Position numbers and translations under genes: made by a program. A DNA stretch of 64,000 nt, taken from contig NZ_PYOC01000002.1 in assembly GCF_003026215.1 (NCBI RefSeq), positions 744,001 to 808,000 of the forward strand, written 5' to 3'. Below are positions 8,728-18,214 of this stretch, in pieces (the stretch's first letter is position 1; each line of letters begins with the position of its first letter). Source of the stretch: Photobacterium indicum. Lineage in GTDB: Bacteria > Pseudomonadota > Gammaproteobacteria > Enterobacterales > Vibrionaceae. The notes beneath the pieces are model-generated. The model had not been told where the DNA came from and ran no database searches. It was given only the letters and a program-made list of their open reading frames with translations.

Positions 8728-10014
8728 ATGAATAAGAATAAAATAACATTATCTTTAGCAGCAGCGTTAACACTGGGAATGAGCGCCAATACAATGGCAG
8801 CTGGTTTTCAACTTGCAGAATATTCAGCAACGGGCTTAGGCCGTGCGTTTGCTGGTGAAGCTGCAATGGCAGACAATGCTGGCGCGCAATTTCGCAACCC
8901 TGCAATGCTGACATACCTTGAGGGTACACAGTTCTCTATTGGAGCTATTTATGTTGACCCTAACATTGATGTTGAAGGTTCGGTAAACGGTACACAAACC
9001 AAAGCCAGCAATATTGCAAATTCAGCCGTTATTCCTAACTTCTACCTATCACACCAACTTAACGACAAAGTATTTTTAGGTTTAGCGTTCGGTACTAACT
9101 ACGGTATGGAAACTGAATTGGCGGGTGATTACCAAGCAACGCAATTTGGTAATCAAGCTAAGGTTATGTCGATTGAAATCAACCCAAACATTGCTTACAA
9201 AATCAATGAGCAGTTTAGTGTTGGTGGTGGTATCCGTTACGTTATGGGAGAGGGTCACTTTGGTGCAGCTGCATCTTCTGACATGCCTCTTGCTCCAGGA
9301 GTTACAGTACCTAAAGGCGCTGACCTGAAGTACATGGAAGGTGATGATACAGCATGGGGTTGGCAGGCGGGTGCCGCATGGCAAATCAATGAGAATAATC
9401 GCATTGGTTTCAACTACCGTTCTGAAGTTGAGTTAAACTTAACAGGTAGTGCTTCTGGGGCTATTTACGACCTCGAAGCACTAAAAAAAGGTAAAAAGCC
9501 AAGCGCAAGTTACGCGGGTAGCATGGCATTAACTTTACCTGCAACAGCAGAAATTGCGAGCTTTCACCAATTAACGAATAAGGTTGCGGTACACGCTAGT
9601 TTCAACTGGACAGATTGGAGCAGCTTCGACAAGTTGGAAGCTAAAATCCCATCGCTATATGGTAATGATCCTGATCTGATTAAAGAAGAAAACTGGGAAG
9701 ACAACTACCGCTTAGCTGTGGGTACAACTTACCAATACACTAACAAGCTCGTGCTGCGCTCTGGTATTGCTTACGATACATCAGCAGTAAGTGATGAGCA
9801 CCGCACACAAACTATTCCAGAAACTGACCGCTTATGGCTGAGTATGGGTGCTGGCTACAACTGGTCACAAAACCTAACACTTGATGCTGGCTTCACGTAC
9901 ATCTTTGCCAAAGATGCACCAATGAATGAAGTGGATCCAAGCCTTGGACAATTTAAAGGTGAAACCACAGGCAGCATATGGCTTGTTGGTGTGCAAGCAA
10001 GCTACCGCTTCTAA
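8728..10014 (+). CDS. FadL-family outer-membrane fatty acid channel (second copy)
   Basis: 428 residues. A signal peptide ending TMAA/GF near residue 25 precedes GFQLAEYSATGLGRAFAGE, followed by the intact NPA motif (FRNPAMLTYL). The barrel ends in Phe (ASYRF). The two fadL genes are clearly paralogous in tandem, but differ in length and in the variable extracellular parts, so they may prefer different hydrophobic substrates. Each has its own promoter region and terminator, so they are not an operon. The ribosome binding site before the ATG is weak. A role in fatty acid uptake is likely from family membership; substrate range is unknown. Confidence 0.9.
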   Translation: MNKNKITLSLAAALTLGMSANTMAAGFQLAEYSATGLGRAFAGEAAMADNAGAQFRNPAMLTYLEGTQFSIGAIYVDPNIDVEGSVNGTQTKASNIANSAVIPNFYLSHQLNDKVFLGLAFGTNYGMETELAGDYQATQFGNQAKVMSIEINPNIAYKINEQFSVGGGIRYVMGEGHFGAAASSDMPLAPGVTVPKGADLKYMEGDDTAWGWQAGAAWQINENNRIGFNYRSEVELNLTGSASGAIYDLEALKKGKKPSASYAGSMALTLPATAEIASFHQLTNKVAVHASFNWTDWSSFDKLEAKIPSLYGNDPDLIKEENWEDNYRLAVGTTYQYTNKLVLRSGIAYDTSAVSDEHRTQTIPETDRLWLSMGAGYNWSQNLTLDAGFTYIFAKDAPMNEVDPSLGQFKGETTGSIWLVGVQASYRF

Positions 10015-10047
10015 AGCCCAGCAAACATCAATCTAAAAGTTTGTCAT

Positions 10048-10080
10048 AAAAAAGCGACCTTTTCTATCGGTCGCTTTTTT
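10048..10080 (+). terminator. Bidirectional terminator between fadL and mlaA
   Basis: A 12-bp perfect stem (AAAAAAGCGACC at 10048-10059, complement at 10069-10080) with a 9-nt loop. The A6/T6 ends give a T run on both strands, so it can stop the converging fadL and mlaA transcripts. Confidence 0.9.
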
Positions 10081-10129
10081 AATCTATCAATATTTCTGCT
10101 CTTAGATACTAAAGCACTGGCACTTAAAT

Positions 10130-10954
10130 TTAGTAATCGTCTATTTCATCCAAATAATCATCAAACAATTCTTCATTTTCAGGTTCATCAACAGGAGCTT
10201 CACCGCCTGTCGCTCTGAAGTTTTTATGCTGGATATAAGCATCACGCGTAAATACATAAGGATCAGGGGAATCTTCTAGTAACGCTTCTTGCTTAACTAG
10301 CGCTGCACGATCTTCCATGCCCTCAAATGCCCACTTACCTAAACTCTGCCAAAACGTGAGTAAACTTAGTGGTAAATAAAGACCATCGGCAGCATCACCA
10401 ACACCTTCACGTAAGGTAACGGGGCCATAAAACGGCACCATAAAATACGGTCCATTACCGACACCGTAGTAACCTAATGAGTCACCAAAAGCACGATCGC
10501 CAGGAGTGGTAATATCAGCGGCAGAAGCAATATCAATCAAGCCTGCAATACCAAATACGGTATTAATCCAGAAACGGTTGAAGTGGGTAACCGCATCTTC
10601 AGGATTTTGCATGATAAGGCTATTTACCATACTTGCTGGTTCATCGAGGTTCGCTAAAAAGTTAGCAATACCTAACCGAACAGGATTGGGCGTGTAATCA
10701 ACATATGCCAATGAAATAGGCCGTGCTAAATATGGGTCAAGATAATCATAATTTAAATCCCACATTACACGGTTAAACCCTTCTAGTGGGTCATACACAT
10801 CATTTACTGAATCGAGCTCTTCAGCATTAATCTGTTCCGCAACATTTGTTGGTACTGTTTCTTTTTTCTGGTTTTCAGGCGTATCAGCACAGCCGACTAA
10901 GCTAGCTGAAAGCAAAACAGAAAAAATAATATTTTTAGTCAATTGGTTACTCAT
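10130..10954 (-). CDS. mlaA: MlaA (VacJ), outer-membrane lipid asymmetry lipoprotein
   Basis: 274 residues from MSNQLTKN. A lipoprotein signal peptide ends in the lipobox SLVGC, so the mature protein is acylated on Cys 22 and held in the outer membrane. The body shows MlaA features: DPLEGFNRVMWDLN, then AYVDYTPNPVRLGIANFLANL and FGDSLGYYGVGNGPYFMVPF. MlaA removes misplaced phospholipids from the outer leaflet and hands them to MlaC. The C-terminal tail is very acidic. A longer reading from 10,999 would start inside the ccmI terminator hairpin, so I reject it. The chosen ATG lies only six bases after the T run of that hairpin and has no visible ribosome binding site, which is unusual. It is last in the ccm direction. 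Confidence 0.88.
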   Translation of the reverse strand: MSNQLTKNIIFSVLLSASLVGCADTPENQKKETVPTNVAEQINAEELDSVNDVYDPLEGFNRVMWDLNYDYLDPYLARPISLAYVDYTPNPVRLGIANFLANLDEPASMVNSLIMQNPEDAVTHFNRFWINTVFGIAGLIDIASAADITTPGDRAFGDSLGYYGVGNGPYFMVPFYGPVTLREGVGDAADGLYLPLSLLTFWQSLGKWAFEGMEDRAALVKQEALLEDSPDPYVFTRDAYIQHKNFRATGGEAPVDEPENEELFDDYLDEIDDY

Positions 10955-10960
10955 TGGTAT

Positions 10961-10994
10961 AAAAAAGCAGACTGGACAATAATATCCAGCCTGC
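10961..10994 (-). terminator. Terminator after ccmI, abutting mlaA
   Basis: The minus-strand hairpin GCAG-CTGGA ... TCCAG-CTGC (one internal mismatch) is followed by six T residues at 10966-10961. It lies 20 bp after the ccmI stop and ends six bases before the mlaA ATG. It should end the ccm transcript, or act as a leaky gate for read-through into mlaA. Confidence 0.75.
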
Positions 10995-11013
10995 TTCATT
11001 TGTGCCAGTAATG

Positions 11014-12243
11014 TTATTGATATTGTTTATTTATTGTCACAATAGTAGAAGCCCCTAACGATAAGACATCACTTTGACCGTACCAGTCACCTTGCTTTGT
11101 CATAACATTTCCATCTGAATCAATTCGTGCCTTCACAATCATTTCAGATAAAGACGACATCTTACGCTCTGGTATCATACTGTCGTTATCATCTAGCGTT
11201 ACCGTTACAGGGAACTGAGATGAAAGCGGTATACGACGAGCCGCAATCGGCATTGGCGCACCATCTGCAGAATGAACCGATAGAATAAGGAAGCCTTGCG
11301 CTGGTAATGAGACTGCAGGATCGAGTGCAACATTAACCGTTACACTATCAGCCGAAACATCAACCGCATTCACTTTATCAATACGAGCTTGTGCTCGCTC
11401 AATACTACGAGTCAACATATTTGCACGCGGATCATTGTCACCAATGATGTTTTTCATCATGGTCCAATATGACACCGCCTGCTGGTACTCATTTCGCTCA
11501 AAAGCATCAAAAGCAAGTAAAGACAGTGCGCGAGTATTGCTTGGATCACGTTGCACTACTGAACGCAGTATCTGGCGAGCAAAGTCACCTTGATTAGGAT
11601 CACCGATCAACATAAGTGTTTGTGCGTAACCTAGCTGAATGTCTGGGTTGCTAGGATCAAGCTTATAAGCACGAATCATTGCACCTTGCGACGTTTCAGC
11701 ATCACGATTCGCCATGCCAATACGCCCTAACAATAGCCAGCCAGTCGCATCATTTGGGTTATCGTGTAAGCGAGTACGCAAAGCTAATGTTAAGTCATCC
11801 ATTTCTTGATCACTTAACGGTTCTGCATTTTGATCATCCATTAAACGCTTTGAAAGATCAGGTAAACGCGATACCGTTTCTTGCCAAGCTTCAACTTTAT
11901 TCAAACTGCCAACACTTAAATACATACCGTAACAGATACCAACAAGCAAAATTAGACCTGGAAGCACCATTAATGGGCTAATTCCAACGGCTTGTTGTTT
12001 CGCCTGCATAGGAACATCATCAAGTAATGACTGTTGCAGTTCAGAAACCAGTTCGTCTTGATTAACTACCAAGCCTTCACTGTTTTCTTCCTCTAGTTCA
12101 CTAATGCGATCTTTAAAGAAAGCTTTGTTCAGTTCATCGCGGCTAGCTACATCATCTTGCTCTTTCCCTTTGTACATAGGAATGACAAAGATTGCGCCTG
12201 CAATTAAAACCAAAATAACTGTTACAATCCAAAACAGTGTCAT
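11014..12243 (-). CDS. ccmI: CcmI, cytochrome c biogenesis TPR protein
   Basis: 409 residues. Two membrane segments (about residues 3-22 and 92-113) flank a cytosolic loop, and a periplasmic TPR region follows (residues about 150-290, for example GWLLLGRIGMANRD, then LGYAQTLMLIGDPNQGD). A beta-rich C-terminal domain completes it. CcmI holds apocytochrome c for heme ligation by CcmF/CcmH. In E. coli this region is fused to CcmH; here it is a separate gene, the CycH form. Its ATG overlaps the ccmH stop by four bases (ATGA), so the pair is translationally coupled. It is the last ccm gene before the terminator at 10961. Confidence 0.92.
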   Translation of the reverse strand: MTLFWIVTVILVLIAGAIFVIPMYKGKEQDDVASRDELNKAFFKDRISELEEENSEGLVVNQDELVSELQQSLLDDVPMQAKQQAVGISPLMVLPGLILLVGICYGMYLSVGSLNKVEAWQETVSRLPDLSKRLMDDQNAEPLSDQEMDDLTLALRTRLHDNPNDATGWLLLGRIGMANRDAETSQGAMIRAYKLDPSNPDIQLGYAQTLMLIGDPNQGDFARQILRSVVQRDPSNTRALSLLAFDAFERNEYQQAVSYWTMMKNIIGDNDPRANMLTRSIERAQARIDKVNAVDVSADSVTVNVALDPAVSLPAQGFLILSVHSADGAPMPIAARRIPLSSQFPVTVTLDDNDSMIPERKMSSLSEMIVKARIDSDGNVMTKQGDWYGQSDVLSLGASTIVTINKQYQ

Positions 12244-12767
12244 GATTTCACCTTACCGTTTTTATTCTGAGGGTGTTGCTCCGCTTTTTCTTGCTGCTCC
12301 ATCTCATTTAATAATTCTTTGAGACGTACTTCTTCATCTGCCGCTAGTTTAGTTTTTTTCTTTGCATCTTCAGTTTTACGAGAGCGAACAACTAACACAG
12401 TGAAGCCAACAAGGATGAATAAGAAAGGTCCCATCCACAGAACTAAGGTAGATGCCATCAACGGTGGATCATATGTCACGAAGTTACCGTAACGGGCAAT
12501 CATGTAGTCAATAACTTCTTGCTTACTCTTACCTTCTTCCAGCATTTCAAATACTTTTTGGCGCATATCTTGCGCCAATGTCGCGTTAGAATCAGCAATC
12601 GTATTGTTCTGACATTTAGGGCAACGAAGGGTTGCTGTCAGATCTTGAAACGTTTTCTCTTCCTTAGCACTGTGAAACTTATAAACATCAATAGATGCTA
12701 AAGCAGGTAGTGCTGAAGTAACGATTAAGCCAAAAGCAAGAAGCATGGTAATTACACGTTTCATCAT
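12240..12767 (-). CDS. ccmH: CcmH, apocytochrome c thiol oxidoreductase (short form)
   Basis: 175 residues. An N-terminal signal peptide ends near ALA/S; a periplasmic helical domain carries the defining LRCPKCQN motif, with two Cys that reduce or hold apocytochrome c. A membrane segment follows at about residues 105-127 (LVLWMGPFLFILVGFTVLVV), then a charged cytosolic tail. It overlaps ccmG and ccmI by four bases each (ATGA). Two Met codons open the frame; the first overlaps the ccmG stop. It works in the heme lyase complex with CcmF and CcmI. Confidence 0.93.
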   Translation of the reverse strand: MMKRVITMLLAFGLIVTSALPALASIDVYKFHSAKEEKTFQDLTATLRCPKCQNNTIADSNATLAQDMRQKVFEMLEEGKSKQEVIDYMIARYGNFVTYDPPLMASTLVLWMGPFLFILVGFTVLVVRSRKTEDAKKKTKLAADEEVRLKELLNEMEQQEKAEQHPQNKNGKVKS

Positions 12768-13318
12768 CCTTTCGCTTCCTCTTGAAGTTCTTTAAACATT
12801 GGTTCTAATGTTTCAGCCCAGTTACGCGGGTTTACATCACCAACATGACGATAACGAACAATACCATTAGCATCGATAAGGAATGTTTCTGGTGCACCAT
12901 ATACACCTAAATCCATTCCGAGCATACCGTTACCATCGAATAAGCTATGAATATAAGGGTTACCTAGCTCATTTAGCCATTGAACAGCCTTAAGACGTTC
13001 GTCTTTATAGTTCAAGCCAATAATCTTAATCCCTTGACCTGCTAACTCATTAAGGTATTTATGTTCGGCATAACAGGTAGGACACCAAGTTGCCCATACA
13101 TTCAAAAGCAGTGGCTCACCTTTAAAAATGTCTTGCTCATAAAGTTTGCCCGCTTCTACCAAGTCTTCCAATTTAAAGTTTGGTACCGGTTTACCCACAA
13201 GAACAGATTCTAGTTTCGTCGGATCATCGCCACCTGCATTACGTGTAAGTTGAACCATGAAAACAACGGCTAACGCTAAAAATAATACCAAAGGTATAAA
13301 TAAAATTTTCTTATTCAT
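12764..13318 (-). CDS. ccmG: CcmG/DsbE, periplasmic thioredoxin-like protein
   Basis: 184 residues. One N-terminal membrane anchor (about 5-24) precedes a thioredoxin fold with the redox motif WCPTC in VWATWCPTCYAEH and the cis-Pro region YGAPETFLIDANG. It keeps the CXXCH cysteines of apocytochrome c reduced before heme attachment. It overlaps the end of ccmF by eight bases. Length and motif order match DsbE of other gammaproteobacteria. Confidence 0.94.
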   Translation of the reverse strand: MNKKILFIPLVLFLALAVVFMVQLTRNAGGDDPTKLESVLVGKPVPNFKLEDLVEAGKLYEQDIFKGEPLLLNVWATWCPTCYAEHKYLNELAGQGIKIIGLNYKDERLKAVQWLNELGNPYIHSLFDGNGMLGMDLGVYGAPETFLIDANGIVRYRHVGDVNPRNWAETLEPMFKELQEEAKG

Positions 13319-15299
13319 TAGTTACCTCGGTTTGCTTAACTGTTGACACTGTTTTGTCACTCGCTTTTTTACGGAAACGGTAGCGTTTATCACTAATTGC
13401 AATTGCACCACCAAGCCCCATTAACGCAGCACCAAACCAAATCCAATTAACAAATGGTTTGTAGTAAATACGCACAGCCCAAGCGTGATCATCCAGTTTC
13501 TCACCCATTGCAACATATAGATCACGGGTAATTCCACTATCAATAGCAGCTTCAGTCATCATTGAGCCTGCTGTACTGTAAAAACGCTTTTCTGCATGTA
13601 ATGTTGTTACCGACTTACCATTACGCGTGACAGTAAAGTCAGCAATGTAACCATCATAGTTTGGTCCATCTGCATCACGTAAGCCGTCAAAGTAGAAATC
13701 GTAACCCTGAACTTGTGTTGTTTCACCAGGAGCTAAACGAACATCACGTTCTAGATCATAATTCGATACTAGTGTAATACCGATAATCGACACTGCTAGA
13801 CCCATATGACCCAATATCATCGCCCAGTGGCTGCGACCAAGTTTACTTAAACCAGTAATGAAACTATGACGATGCGTTGCACGTTGATATAACTCAAAGC
13901 CATGCATTATTACGATCCAAATAGACATTGTTAAACCAAGTACAGCCATTGGTTCTAATGAATCAGTAAAAATTGCAATACATGCAAAGGCTAAAGGTAA
14001 CGTTATTGCACCAGAAACCAGCATTGGTTTACGTACATTAGCGATTTCATCACGCTTCCAACGTACTAACGGACCGATACCTAAAATAAAGGCAAACGGA
14101 ATCATTAACCATGTAAACAAGGTATTGAAGAAAGGCACACCTATCGAGACAGAACCTAAACCAATTTGCTTGTGAACTAACGGTAACAACGTACCGATAA
14201 GTACGACTAACAATGCAGCAACTAACAAGATGTTGTTGGAAAGCAATAAGTTTTCACGGGAGAACAAACTGTAACTACCACGTGATTTAATTTTGCCGCC
14301 TCGTAATGCGTATAGCAGTAATGAACCACCAATAACAACGATTAAGAAACCTAGAATAAACATGCCACGAGCCGGATCAGACGCAAATGCGTGAACCGAC
14401 ACTAAAACACCAGAACGAACTAAGAACGTACCTAACAAGCTTAATGAGAAAGCTGAAATAGCTAATAAAACTGTCCACGCTTTAAACGTGCCACGCTTCT
14501 CGGTAACCGCTAATGAGTGCATTAACGCAGTACCTGCCAACCAAGGCATGAAAGAAGCATTTTCTACTGGATCCCAGAACCACCAGCCACCCCAGCCAAG
14601 TTCATAATAAGCCCACCATGAACCTAGTGCGATACCTACTGTTAAAAATGACCATGCCGCAATTGTCCAAGGACGAGACCAACGAGCCCATGCAGTATCA
14701 AGACGACCTGTCATTAGTGAAGCAATAGCAAAAGAGAAAGCAACAGAGAAACCCACGTAACCCATGTAAAGCATAGGTGGGTGAATAATCAAACCAGGGT
14801 CTTGTAGAAGAGGATTAAGATCGCGACCATCTACAGGAAAATAAGGCAGTAGACGTAAAAATGGATTAGAGGTAACAATGATAAACAGTAGGAAACCCAC
14901 TGAAATCATACCCATAACAGCCAAAACACGTGCTACAGATTCGAGAGGCATATCGCGGCTAAAGCGCGCAACAGCGGCAGCCCAGCCAGCTTGAATCAAC
15001 ACCCATAATAGAAGAGAGCCTTCATGCCCACCCCATACGGCCGTAACTCGATAATACCAAGGTAATAAGCTGTTTGAATTACTCGCGACATATGTCACCG
15101 TAAAATCATTCGTATAGAAAGACCAGCACAAGGCAAAAAACGACAATACAAGCATGCCGAAAGCGCCGTATGACAACGGTCGTGCCATACGCATCATTGG
15201 CTGATTACCAATAGAGGCACCATACAATGGATAGATGCTGGCCAAGGCTGATAACCCCAACGCAACAATAAGGGCAAATTGCCCTATTTCAGGAATCAT
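13311..15299 (-). CDS. ccmF: CcmF, cytochrome c heme lyase subunit
   Basis: 662 residues, highly hydrophobic, with about 14-15 membrane segments. It carries the tryptophan-rich WWD heme-binding motif [18 protein letters not shown] near residue 240, an early conserved stretch [14 protein letters not shown], and a large periplasmic domain near the C-terminus. CcmF accepts heme from holo-CcmE and, with CcmH/CcmI, attaches it to apocytochrome c. Its start overlaps the ccmE stop by four bases. The gene is full length with no sign of damage. Confidence 0.95.
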   Translation of the reverse strand: MIPEIGQFALIVALGLSALASIYPLYGASIGNQPMMRMARPLSYGAFGMLVLSFFALCWSFYTNDFTVTYVASNSNSLLPWYYRVTAVWGGHEGSLLLWVLIQAGWAAAVARFSRDMPLESVARVLAVMGMISVGFLLFIIVTSNPFLRLLPYFPVDGRDLNPLLQDPGLIIHPPMLYMGYVGFSVAFSFAIASLMTGRLDTAWARWSRPWTIAAWSFLTVGIALGSWWAYYELGWGGWWFWDPVENASFMPWLAGTALMHSLAVTEKRGTFKAWTVLLAISAFSLSLLGTFLVRSGVLVSVHAFASDPARGMFILGFLIVVIGGSLLLYALRGGKIKSRGSYSLFSRENLLLSNNILLVAALLVVLIGTLLPLVHKQIGLGSVSIGVPFFNTLFTWLMIPFAFILGIGPLVRWKRDEIANVRKPMLVSGAITLPLAFACIAIFTDSLEPMAVLGLTMSIWIVIMHGFELYQRATHRHSFITGLSKLGRSHWAMILGHMGLAVSIIGITLVSNYDLERDVRLAPGETTQVQGYDFYFDGLRDADGPNYDGYIADFTVTRNGKSVTTLHAEKRFYSTAGSMMTEAAIDSGITRDLYVAMGEKLDDHAWAVRIYYKPFVNWIWFGAALMGLGGAIAISDKRYRFRKKASDKTVSTVKQTEVTNE

Positions 15300-15781
15300 T
15301 GAACACTACCTTGTTTTTGTTCATCTGAATATTGAAGAGGTTCATGCGTTTTCTTCATCGCTTCAGCAACTTCAGGTGGCATATACTCTTCATCGTGTTT
15401 TGCTAACACTTCATGCGCTTCAATCGTTGTAGGGTTAACCAACACACCTTGAGCAACAATACCCTGCCCTTCACGGAATAGATCAGGCAAAATACCGTTA
15501 TAGGTAATCGTGACAGCAGGACCGACATCGGCAACATCAAATGTAACGATTAATGATTGTGGGTCTCGCTTTACAGATCCTTCAACCACCATACCGCCAA
15601 TGCGTAATCGTTGTCCTACCTCAGGTTTAGTACCATCAGGTTTACCCTGCACTAACTCTGTTGGTGTATAAAACAAATCCATATTTTGGCTTAATGCATA
15701 TAGCATTAGACCAATTGTTGCGCCGAGGCCAAAGACAAGCGCTACAGCTAACGTCAGGCGCTTTTTACGTCTCGGATTCAT
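15296..15781 (-). CDS. ccmE: CcmE, periplasmic heme chaperone
   Basis: 161 residues. An N-terminal membrane anchor (about 9-30) precedes a beta-barrel domain and the heme-binding motif [13 protein letters not shown]. His 129 is the expected covalent heme ligand and Tyr 133 the axial one. It takes heme exported through CcmABCD and delivers it to CcmF. It overlaps ccmD and ccmF by four bases at each end. Confidence 0.95.
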   Translation of the reverse strand: MNPRRKKRLTLAVALVFGLGATIGLMLYALSQNMDLFYTPTELVQGKPDGTKPEVGQRLRIGGMVVEGSVKRDPQSLIVTFDVADVGPAVTITYNGILPDLFREGQGIVAQGVLVNPTTIEAHEVLAKHDEEYMPPEVAEAMKKTHEPLQYSDEQKQGSVQ

Positions 15782-15984
15782 AGTGTGTTCTCCAATTTTT
15801 TAGCTTCTTCAATTCGTTGCTCTCGAGCCATTTTATTATGTATATCCGCCAGAAGGCGCTTTCTTCTATTTAGGCTCGACAATAAAATCCATAGTAATGC
15901 GATAGTCGAAATTCCGTATGCACCCCATACATATGATGCATACCCTCCCATCGCTAAAAAGTCACTGAATGATTCAAAATGCAT
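15778..15984 (-). CDS. ccmD: CcmD, small heme exporter subunit
   Basis: 68 residues with one membrane segment (about residues 14-36, [20 protein letters not shown]) and a basic, coiled C-terminal tail. The size, topology and place between ccmC and ccmE are diagnostic for CcmD, which links CcmC, CcmAB and CcmE for release of holo-CcmE. It starts seven bases after the ccmC stop. Confidence 0.9.
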   Translation of the reverse strand: MHFESFSDFLAMGGYASYVWGAYGISTIALLWILLSSLNRRKRLLADIHNKMAREQRIEEAKKLENTL

Positions 15985-15991
15985 CTTGGCC

Positions 15992-16723
15992 TCACTTCAC
16001 TAAGTTACGTACCCAAGGTCGATGACTTTCACGGGCAATTATTTCATTACGGAGACGTACTAACGTCACTGCACCAAAGAAACATCCGAAACCAATCACA
16101 TTGATCAGTAAAGGCCAGAGCATGCTGGAATCCATTGATGGCTTTTCAAATTTGCTAATAGTTGCACCTTGATGCAGCGTATTCCACCACTCAACCGAGT
16201 AGTGAATAATCGGTAGGTTAATCACACCAACAATCGCTAAAATACCCGCCGCTTTTGCCGCAGTTTTTTGATCATCAAACGCACTATAAAGTGCAATAAC
16301 ACCAAGATATAAGAAAAGAAGAATGAGTTCTGATGTTAAACGCGCATCCCATACCCACCAAGCTCCCCACATAGGCTTACCCCAGATAGCACCGGTTAGT
16401 AAGGCTATAAAAGTAAAAACAGCGCCAATCGGAGCCATGGCAGCAGCAGCCATATCAGACATTCTCACTTGCCATACCAGACCAATAAATGCAGCAATGG
16501 CCATTGATAAATATGCCCCCATCGACAACATTGCGGCAGGTACATGCAAATAGATAATACGGAAGCTATCACCTTGCTGATAATCAGTAGGTGCGAACAT
16601 TAACCCCCATATAGATCCTACAATCAGGGAGGAAAAGGCAATAATAGAAAACCATGGTAATAGCTTGCCGCATAAGCGGTAGCAATTTTCAGCTTTAGCG
16701 TAGGGATGTAACCACTTCCACAT
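15992..16723 (-). CDS. ccmC: CcmC, heme-handling membrane protein
   Basis: 243 residues with six membrane segments. The WWD motif reads WGAWWVWDARLTSELILLF, preceded by the conserved IWGKPM and followed by periplasmic His loops. CcmC loads heme onto CcmE. The first Met (MWKWLHPYAKAENCY) is followed by an amphipathic stretch as in E. coli CcmC. A 166-bp gap without a gene separates it from ccmB, the only sizeable break inside the ccm run. Confidence 0.94.
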   Translation of the reverse strand: MWKWLHPYAKAENCYRLCGKLLPWFSIIAFSSLIVGSIWGLMFAPTDYQQGDSFRIIYLHVPAAMLSMGAYLSMAIAAFIGLVWQVRMSDMAAAAMAPIGAVFTFIALLTGAIWGKPMWGAWWVWDARLTSELILLFLYLGVIALYSAFDDQKTAAKAAGILAIVGVINLPIIHYSVEWWNTLHQGATISKFEKPSMDSSMLWPLLINVIGFGCFFGAVTLVRLRNEIIARESHRPWVRNLVK

Positions 16724-16889
16724 AAGTCCACTCTATTCAGTTTATAGTTGTAAGTACGTTGCAAATCTAAATGCATCTTTCATGTTAGGGATTAAAAGAT
16801 AAATACCTCTGTTTGGTTATTTACACTTCTGATTCACCATTCATTGTCTTTGCTCAATAAATGGTTCTCCCTCATAAATTCAATATTCG

Positions 16890-17558
16890 TTAATTCACAC
16901 TTATACGTAAAGATGCCGCCACAGCGAAAGGTGATAAGGTTGCCGAACCAATCAGCATTGCTCCCATTAACGCAAGTTGCCCGTTATATGCCATACCTAA
17001 ACTTGCCGCTTCAATCGCTGAGGTTGCAAAAATAAGCACAGGTATATACAACGGCAAGATAAGCAGGCTCAGTAAAACGCCACCTTTTCTCAAACCAACT
17101 GTTAGTGCTACACCAATGGCACCTAAAAAGCTCAATGTAGGGGTACCGATAAGTAATGTCAGTACGACCGCTTTCCAAGTTACCCAATCTAACGACAATA
17201 AAATCGCTAACAGCGGGCTAATAATCAACAACGGCACACCCGTTAACAACCAATGCGCGATCATTTTCGCTAACGCTAATGCAGGTAAAGGTGTAGGCAT
17301 TAGCAACATTTGCTCTAGCGAACCGTCGACAAAATCATCACGAAATAAACGCTCTAGCGATAACAATGCAGCCAGTAACGCAGCGACCCATACTATGCCA
17401 GGCGCAATACGCGCTAATAAATTCGGCTCTGGACCAACGCTTAACGGAAATAACGTAATCACAATGATGAAGAACCACAGTGGATTAAAAACGTCTGCTT
17501 GACGTCGAAACGCGATGAGTAATTCACGTCGCACCACTTGAGTAATAGCTTTTATCAT
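16890..17558 (-). CDS. ccmB: CcmB, ABC transporter permease of cytochrome c maturation
   Basis: 222 residues with six predicted membrane segments, beginning with a basic cytosolic stretch (VVRRELLIAFRRQADVFNP) typical of CcmB. Also characteristic is the conserved FRDDFVDGSLEQMLLMP. It pairs with the ATPase CcmA, five bases upstream, to drive release of heme-loaded CcmE from CcmC/CcmD. Confidence 0.94.
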   Translation of the reverse strand: MIKAITQVVRRELLIAFRRQADVFNPLWFFIIVITLFPLSVGPEPNLLARIAPGIVWVAALLAALLSLERLFRDDFVDGSLEQMLLMPTPLPALALAKMIAHWLLTGVPLLIISPLLAILLSLDWVTWKAVVLTLLIGTPTLSFLGAIGVALTVGLRKGGVLLSLLILPLYIPVLIFATSAIEAASLGMAYNGQLALMGAMLIGSATLSPFAVAASLRISVN

Positions 17559-17563
17559 CCTTG

Positions 17564-18214
17564 TTACTGCCCTAGCTTGATTTTTCGTAAATGGTTGCTG
17601 TCTGCAAACATGTCTTGGTGTGTAGTGAGTAAAACAATACCCCCTCGTTCCACATGAGAGAGAAACAGGCTTTCTAACACTTTTACACCTTGCTTATCAA
17701 TGGCAGTAAGAGGTTCATCAAGAATCCATAATTTATGGTTGCTAATCCATAACCTTGCGAGTGCAACACGCCGCTGTTGCCCTGCAGATAATTGTCCAGC
17801 AAGTACATCTTCACGCCCAGCAAGACCGACTTGTGCTAGCGCTTGCCATAAGCTTTTATCACCAAGCACGGGGGGATTTCCACTCATGTCTTGGTCAATA
17901 CTTTCATTATGCATGGCTTGAAAGAATGCTAAATTTTCGTAAGCTGTCAGCTCTCGCTTCACACCTGTTTGATGTCCTAAAAACAACAAGTCTTGATAAT
18001 AATCTTCACGAGCAGACTCAATACCTTCACTTTTCCAGCATACCTGCCCACTATCAGCACGCCCTAAACCAGCAATAATTCTTAATAATGTGGTTTTACC
18101 AGCACCGTTGTGGCCTTCTATCTGGATTAGCTCTCCAGAAGAAATCGTAAAACTCAAATCATCAAACAGTACACGCTCATCGCGAACACAACTTAGTTTT
18201 TCTACTGACAGCAT
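17564..18214 (-). CDS. ccmA: CcmA, ABC transporter ATPase of cytochrome c maturation
   Basis: 216 residues. Walker [11 protein letters not shown] (about 34-43), ABC signature [14 protein letters not shown], and Walker [13 protein letters not shown] followed by the switch His in LLTTHQD. It powers CcmB. It is the first gene of the ccm run, so the operon promoter should lie in the 620 bp upstream. Confidence 0.95.
   Translation of the reverse strand: MLSVEKLSCVRDERVLFDDLSFTISSGELIQIEGHNGAGKTTLLRIIAGLGRADSGQVCWKSEGIESAREDYYQDLLFLGHQTGVKRELTAYENLAFFQAMHNESIDQDMSGNPPVLGDKSLWQALAQVGLAGREDVLAGQLSAGQQRRVALARLWISNHKLWILDEPLTAIDKQGVKVLESLFLSHVERGGIVLLTTHQDMFADSNHLRKIKLGQ

Noticed and set aside
9082..9384. 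100-residue minus-strand ORF inside the second fadL
   Set aside because: It is an antisense shadow of a well-supported gene with no ribosome binding site or recognisable domain.
10955..10999. N-terminal extension of MlaA by 15 residues
   Set aside because: The extension lies within the ccmI terminator hairpin, has no ribosome binding site and would lengthen the lipoprotein signal without need.
16724..16889. A hidden gene between ccmC and ccmB
   Set aside because: I found no ORF of useful length with a ribosome binding site on either strand in the 166-bp gap.
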